64,000 nt of DNA, from positions 1 to 64,000 of the forward strand of contig CAYURM010000002.1 of the NCBI GenBank assembly GCA_964447155.1, in the 5' to 3' direction. This DNA is from SMBSF63 sp034003545 (GTDB lineage Bacteria; Chloroflexota; Anaerolineae; Anaerolineales; Anaerolineaceae). Below, piece by piece: positions 60,041-64,000 of this stretch (within the stretch, counting starts at the first letter, position 1; each line of letters starts with the position of its first letter). The translations under genes and the position numbers were made by a program. The notes under the pieces were generated by a model that worked only from the letters and a program-made list of their open reading frames with translations, had not been told where the DNA came from and made no database searches.

Positions 60041-62212
60041 ATGAAAACCATCTGGTCAAAAATCAAAACCTTCCAGTTCCCTGAAGCCCTCACCCCCGTG
60101 GTGATCCTCGGGGTATGCGCCGCCGCCTACGGCCTGATGATCCCCTACATCGGCTTCTACTGGGACGACTGGCCCTTCACCTGGATCTATGACACCTTCG
60201 GCCCCGCCGGGCTGACCATGTACTTTGAGACCAAGCGCCCCGTGCTGGCCTGGATCTATCAGATGACCTTGCCGCTGGTAGGCAATGTACCGTGGAAGTG
60301 GCATCTCTTCGGCCTCGCCTGGCGCTGGATCAGCGCCACGGCCCTGTGGGGGCTGCTGCGTGCGGTATGGCCGGAGCGCCGCGAGCTGGCCGTGTGGGCG
60401 GCCCTGCTGTTTGCCGTTTACCCCGGTTTTGACCAGACCTATATCCCCATCGCCTATGCGCATTACTTCCTCACCGAGAGCTTTTTCTTCGCCTCCCTGC
60501 TGCTGACCGTGCTGGCCGTGCGCGCCCGCCTGCGGGATGACCTGCCCCGCTTCCGGCTGCTGACCGGGCTGGCGCTGGCCGCCTCACTGGCCAATCTTCT
60601 GACCACGGAATACTTCTTCCTGCTCGATCTGGTGCGTCCCCTGCTGATCCGGATCGTGCTGGCGCAGGACGAAACCACAAGCACACCCAGATGGCGCCGC
60701 GCGCTGGTATTGAGCCTGCCCTATCTGGCTTTGTTCCTCATGCCTGTCATCTGGCGGGTGTTCTTCTTTGAATACCAGACATTCAGCTATTCGCCGGTGC
60801 TGCTGGAGCAGCTGCGCGGAGATTTTTTGGGCACACTGCGGCATCTGGCCGGGACCGTGCTGCATGACCTGTGGCTGGTCAGCGGCGGCGCATGGGGCAA
60901 GGCGCTCCGCTTCCCGGATACTGCCGATTTGGGACGCGTCAACTGGATGCGGTATTGGGCGCTTGTGTCGGTGGTGGCCGTGGGGGTTGGGGGATTCCTT
61001 ATAAAACTAAAGACTGGAACGAAAGATCCCTATCCAAGCATGTCTTATACCGAAGGCCATAAGGCGGGCGGATATTTATCCAAAGCTTTAATTGGACGCC
61101 GTCCGCCCCTACATAGCTTGATTGGCGATCGCAAACCAGCCTTACAGGCCCTGGGCATCGGCCTGTTCGCCATGTTCATCGCTGGCTGGCCCTACTGGGG
61201 CACCGGTCTGCCGCTGGCACTGGCATTCCCCAACAGCCGCTTCACCCTGTCTTTCATGCTGGGGGTCAGCCTGGTCGTGGCCGCCTTGATCAGCCTGCTG
61301 CCGCGCTGGCGCTGGCTGCGGGCAGGACTGATCGGCCTGCTGGTCGGCTTTGGGGTTGCCCTGCAATTCCTCATCGCCCTGGATTACCGCGCGGACTGGG
61401 ACAACCACACGCGCATGTTCTGGCAAATGAGCTGGCGCATCCCCGCACTTGAGCCGCATACCGCTGTGATCGGCAATTACCAGCCGCCGATGCACTACAG
61501 CGACAACTCGCTCAGCGCCCCCCTGAACGCCATCTATGCCCCTGGCAGCACTTCACAGGACATGGCCTACATGTACTACTTCCCCGAGCTGCGCGAGGAG
61601 ATGGAGCTGGCGAATTTCGAACCAAACCAACCGATTGAACATGACTATCTGGTGGCGACTTTCCACGGCAATACCTCGCAGGTGGTGGGTCTGTACTATC
61701 ATCCCCGCTTCTGCCTGCGCGTGCTCGATCCCGACCTCGATCCGCTCAACCCCCTCCTGCCGGAAGCTGTGCGCAAGGCGGCGGCATTATCCTCCACACA
61801 GTGGATCAATGTGGTGCCTGAGGGTGAAGCCGCCCGCCCGCCAGAAACCATCTTTGGCGATGAACCGTCCCGTGAAGGCTGGTGCTTCGCCTTCGAGCAG
61901 GCCGACCTGGCCCGCCAGCAGGGAGAATGGGACGAAGCCAATCAGTTGATCCGCGACGTCGTGGCCTCCGGCGCCGCGCCGCGCACACCCTCCGAGTGGC
62001 TGCTGCCCATTGAGGCCGCTGCCCACGCCGGGGACTGGGACGCAGCCCTGGACTACACCGCGCAGGCGATGACGCCCACGTATGCGGAGCAGCCCTCCAT
62101 GGCGCCGGTGGTGTGTCGGTTATGGGGACGGATTGCTGAAAATACGCCGGATGGGGAGGAAAAGACGGAGGCGCTGGATGAAATTGCTAATCGGGGGAAT
62201 TGCAATTCTTGA
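60041..62212 (+). CDS. GT-C-like membrane glycosyltransferase, tandem paralogue 2
   Basis: A 723-residue paralogue of the previous gene with FYWDDWPFTW in the first loop and the matching TTEYFFLLDLVRP and QMSWRIPALEPHT segments. It is longer mainly because about 25 residues are inserted near residue 330-355 (GGFLIKLKTGTKDPYP to RRPPLHSLIG), where the DNA contains the inverted repeat GGGCGGA/TCCGCCC (61066-61108) and reads unlike its surroundings. The insertion keeps the frame. It probably acts on the same pathway as its twin, possibly with another donor. Confidence 0.7.
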   Translation: MKTIWSKIKTFQFPEALTPVVILGVCAAAYGLMIPYIGFYWDDWPFTWIYDTFGPAGLTMYFETKRPVLAWIYQMTLPLVGNVPWKWHLFGLAWRWISATALWGLLRAVWPERRELAVWAALLFAVYPGFDQTYIPIAYAHYFLTESFFFASLLLTVLAVRARLRDDLPRFRLLTGLALAASLANLLTTEYFFLLDLVRPLLIRIVLAQDETTSTPRWRRALVLSLPYLALFLMPVIWRVFFFEYQTFSYSPVLLEQLRGDFLGTLRHLAGTVLHDLWLVSGGAWGKALRFPDTADLGRVNWMRYWALVSVVAVGVGGFLIKLKTGTKDPYPSMSYTEGHKAGGYLSKALIGRRPPLHSLIGDRKPALQALGIGLFAMFIAGWPYWGTGLPLALAFPNSRFTLSFMLGVSLVVAALISLLPRWRWLRAGLIGLLVGFGVALQFLIALDYRADWDNHTRMFWQMSWRIPALEPHTAVIGNYQPPMHYSDNSLSAPLNAIYAPGSTSQDMAYMYYFPELREEMELANFEPNQPIEHDYLVATFHGNTSQVVGLYYHPRFCLRVLDPDLDPLNPLLPEAVRKAAALSSTQWINVVPEGEAARPPETIFGDEPSREGWCFAFEQADLARQQGEWDEANQLIRDVVASGAAPRTPSEWLLPIEAAAHAGDWDAALDYTAQAMTPTYAEQPSMAPVVCRLWGRIAENTPDGEEKTEALDEIANRGNCNS

Positions 62213-62256
62213 ATCAAAATTCGTAGAAGGATCATTTGTAGGGTCACACTTTGCCC

Positions 62257-62982
62257 TCAATACTCAATGATCGTGATCACCGGCTCCAGGTAGAGATAAT
62301 ACGCCAGATCATTCAACTGCATCTTCTGCAAGGGCGCATACAGGCCAGACACCTCGAACTTCACCGCCTCGCCCTGCTCATCCTTTACCGCGTTCATTTC
62401 TGCGTAGATTTGTTCAATGATCTGGAGCCGTACCGCAGCCAGATCACCCAGGTCGGCTTCCAGGGAGATGGCTTTTAGCGTGATGGTATCGTCCAGGGTC
62501 AACCCATTCAGGAATTCATTGAACGCCGTCACGCTCTTGATGAAATCATTCCCGTGCTGGCTGATGTCAATGCTCAGCTTCATCCGCACGGCGGAGGCAT
62601 CCACATTCTGCACCTGGGTCAGCGAGCTATCCTTGCGCTGGTAGCTGCTGTTGATCTGCACGATCGAGGTTTCAGTCAGGGCAATATTGCCGCTCTCGGC
62701 GGCCTGTTTGGTGATGACGTCAATCGCTTTCTGAATATCGGTAAAGCGCTCCGCGGTTTCCTTCTCTGAAGTGCTGACCATCAGGTTGAGCACCAGCGTC
62801 CCGGTTTTAACCGTTACGCCGTAAGGCGGCAGTATCTGGCTGTAGGAAAGATCAATGCTCTGGATATCGTAGCTTTCCATCACCACGCTGCTGAGCACAT
62901 CGTTGGATGAAAGCCTGGAACCACTTCCGCAGCCCGCCAGGAAAAACAGCAGAAAAGCAACTGTCAGGAAATTCTTTTTCAT
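62257..62982 (-). CDS. SIMPL-like lipoprotein
   Basis: A 241-residue lipoprotein with lipobox LAGC. The body shows features of SIMPL (DUF541) domains: LVLNLMVSTSEKETAERFTDIQKAIDVI, then LTETSIVQINSSYQRK, with the late AVRLQIIEQIYAEM segment. SIMPL proteins are exported and of unknown function. The ATG follows AAAGGATAA. It overlaps the stop of the next reverse gene by four bases, so it is co-translated with the GT87-like gene. The SIMPL match is weak. Confidence 0.6.
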   Translation of the reverse strand: MKKNFLTVAFLLFFLAGCGSGSRLSSNDVLSSVVMESYDIQSIDLSYSQILPPYGVTVKTGTLVLNLMVSTSEKETAERFTDIQKAIDVITKQAAESGNIALTETSIVQINSSYQRKDSSLTQVQNVDASAVRMKLSIDISQHGNDFIKSVTAFNEFLNGLTLDDTITLKAISLEADLGDLAAVRLQIIEQIYAEMNAVKDEQGEAVKFEVSGLYAPLQKMQLNDLAYYLYLEPVITIIEY

Positions 62983-64000
62983 GGATTTATCCTTTCTCGT
63001 CTTCTATCCTTTGTTCTTTCCCACAAGACCGCTGCTAAAATCCCGGGCGCGATGATCGTGAAAGCATACCAGGCCGAGTCATTCGTATAGGCGAAGAGGA
63101 TCACCAGCCAGCCGGGAAGAGAGAGCAGGACAGCGGCCAACATGCGCCGTGGCGTATCCAGCAAAGGCACTAGCTGAATCAAATCATAGTCATGCACCAG
63201 GGGGTTGACCACAAAGCCCCACAACACCGCCAGGTCAAGGGAGATTTGCTTGCGGGCGAAAAACCACACGGCCAAAAACAGGAGCGCTGCAATGACGCCC
63301 AACACGAGCCAATACGCGCCGGTCTGACCGGGGAAAATATACAGCAGCGTGCGCGGCACAAAGCCGGATAAAGCACGCTCGAACAACGGACGCGGTGAGT
63401 TCAGCCAGCGCGCCGGCCAGTCCGGCAGAATCAGAAATCCGGGGAGGTAGATCAAAGCGGTCATGAGGACAAACATCCACGCCTGACGTGGAATGCGTTT
63501 CTCTGTGCGCAGCACCTTCCACCACTGCACAGCGGCAAAAACCAACGGGATGATGCCCAACTGCGGTTTGAGCATGGTTAACCCAAGCCAAACGCCTCCG
63601 GCTGCGTTATCGCTCTGCGTGTGTTTACGATAGCCCCACAATCCAAGCATGCCAAACACCGCCGACTGCCCGCCGGCGAAATGTCCGAAGACAGGTGCAA
63701 ACAGCAGCACCAGCGGGTTGCCCCCGCTGATGAACAGCGCCGCCAGCACAGGCCCCAGCAGCCACAACGCCAGGCTCACCGCGCGCGGCAGCCAGGCGAA
63801 TGCCGCAAAGATGATCACATACGGCATGGGGTAGTAGCTATTCTCCCCATACACCTCACCACCCAACAGCAGCCGCCCGCCGATGTCCATAAACGTCGCG
63901 TAATCCACCGGCCCGCGATCCGTATAGATCGCCAGCCCGATGTAGATCAGATATGGCGTCAGCAGCAGGATCACTGCGGCCAGTTTCAGGAGTTTTCTTC
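62979..64000 (-). CDS. GT87-like (DUF2029) membrane mannosyltransferase, incomplete at the window edge
   Basis: The reading frame is open from 62979 to the end of the window. A GTG at 63974 could start it, but the upstream frame RKLLKLAAVILLL extends the first membrane helix, so the true start is probably outside. The protein has about ten hydrophobic segments, a DRGPVDYATFMD loop and the KPQLGIIPL motif typical of GT87 mannosyltransferases, which use polyprenyl-phosphate mannose. It lies upstream of the SIMPL-like lipoprotein in one operon and continues the glycan theme of the region. Confidence 0.75.
   Translation of the reverse strand, partial: RKLLKLAAVILLLTPYLIYIGLAIYTDRGPVDYATFMDIGGRLLLGGEVYGENSYYPMPYVIIFAAFAWLPRAVSLALWLLGPVLAALFISGGNPLVLLFAPVFGHFAGGQSAVFGMLGLWGYRKHTQSDNAAGGVWLGLTMLKPQLGIIPLVFAAVQWWKVLRTEKRIPRQAWMFVLMTALIYLPGFLILPDWPARWLNSPRPLFERALSGFVPRTLLYIFPGQTGAYWLVLGVIAALLFLAVWFFARKQISLDLAVLWGFVVNPLVHDYDLIQLVPLLDTPRRMLAAVLLSLPGWLVILFAYTNDSAWYAFTIIAPGILAAVLWERTKDRRRERINP

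Overview
The window is a GC-rich bacterial chromosome segment that looks like a member of Chloroflexota, most likely Anaerolineae. This is inferred from the protein styles: lipoproteins with Thr/Pro-rich linkers, a C39-like peptidase with a TPR tail, several very large multi-pass GT-C membrane proteins, WD40 lipoproteins, a tungsten-type aldehyde ferredoxin oxidoreductase, and a STAND ATPase/TPR pair. No rRNA or species marker is present, so the assignment is not proven. About fifty protein genes, two tRNA-Ser genes and several decayed genes can be supported. No CRISPR array, prophage, transposase or integrase was seen.

Layout. 1-10.0 kb: a broken GT-C fragment, a C39-like peptidase, a lipoprotein, an 18-bp tandem repeat array, RimI-like GNAT, cold-shock protein, dodecin, DDAH-like enzyme, a HAD protein, a frameshifted lipoprotein and clpC. 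10.0-18.0 kb: a nested inverted repeat behind clpC, then mostly reverse-strand single genes (methyltransferase-patatin fusion, nitroreductase, two HAD enzymes, GNAT, PlsC-type acyltransferase, DegV) plus a forward membrane protein with an internal duplication. 18.2-21.9 kb: a NarL/DesK-type two-component pair, a membrane protein and rnhB. 21.9-24.9 kb: hairpin-rich direct repeats followed by an AT-rich type II restriction-modification pair (methylase plus TdeIII-like nuclease), the clearest horizontally acquired island. 25.3-36.3 kb: a PhoB-type two-component pair, WD40 lipoprotein, GAF histidine kinase, alpha/beta hydrolase, a methyltransferase interrupted by one in-frame TGA, a DUF305-like protein, and AOR with its 4x[4Fe-4S] ferredoxin. 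36.3-52.0 kb: a CPBP protease pseudogene, S9 peptidase, SixA-like phosphatase, lipoprotein, histidine phosphatase, PepC, tandem tRNA-Ser genes, two tandem MFS paralogues, a two-gene STAND NTPase/TPR operon, a second DegV, an FMN-barrel protein and DUF4256. 52.4-64.0 kb: four large GT-C type membrane proteins on the plus strand (two are tandem paralogues), then a reverse operon of a SIMPL-like lipoprotein and a GT87-like protein running off the window edge.

How the genes work together. Three sensor kinases and two regulators suggest dense signalling. The 52-64 kb block is probably cell-surface glycan or lipid-linked sugar assembly. AOR and the ferredoxin form one redox unit. The R-M pair is a self-contained defence module. 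Several genes have a TATAAT-like box only 6-9 bases before the start codon and no clear Shine-Dalgarno, which suggests frequent leaderless transcripts. The strongest leads are the nested inverted repeat behind clpC, the membrane-methyltransferase/patatin fusion, the STAND/TPR pair, the TGA-interrupted methyltransferase, and the R-M island beside a duplicated hairpin element. I did not find a system I could confidently call wholly new.
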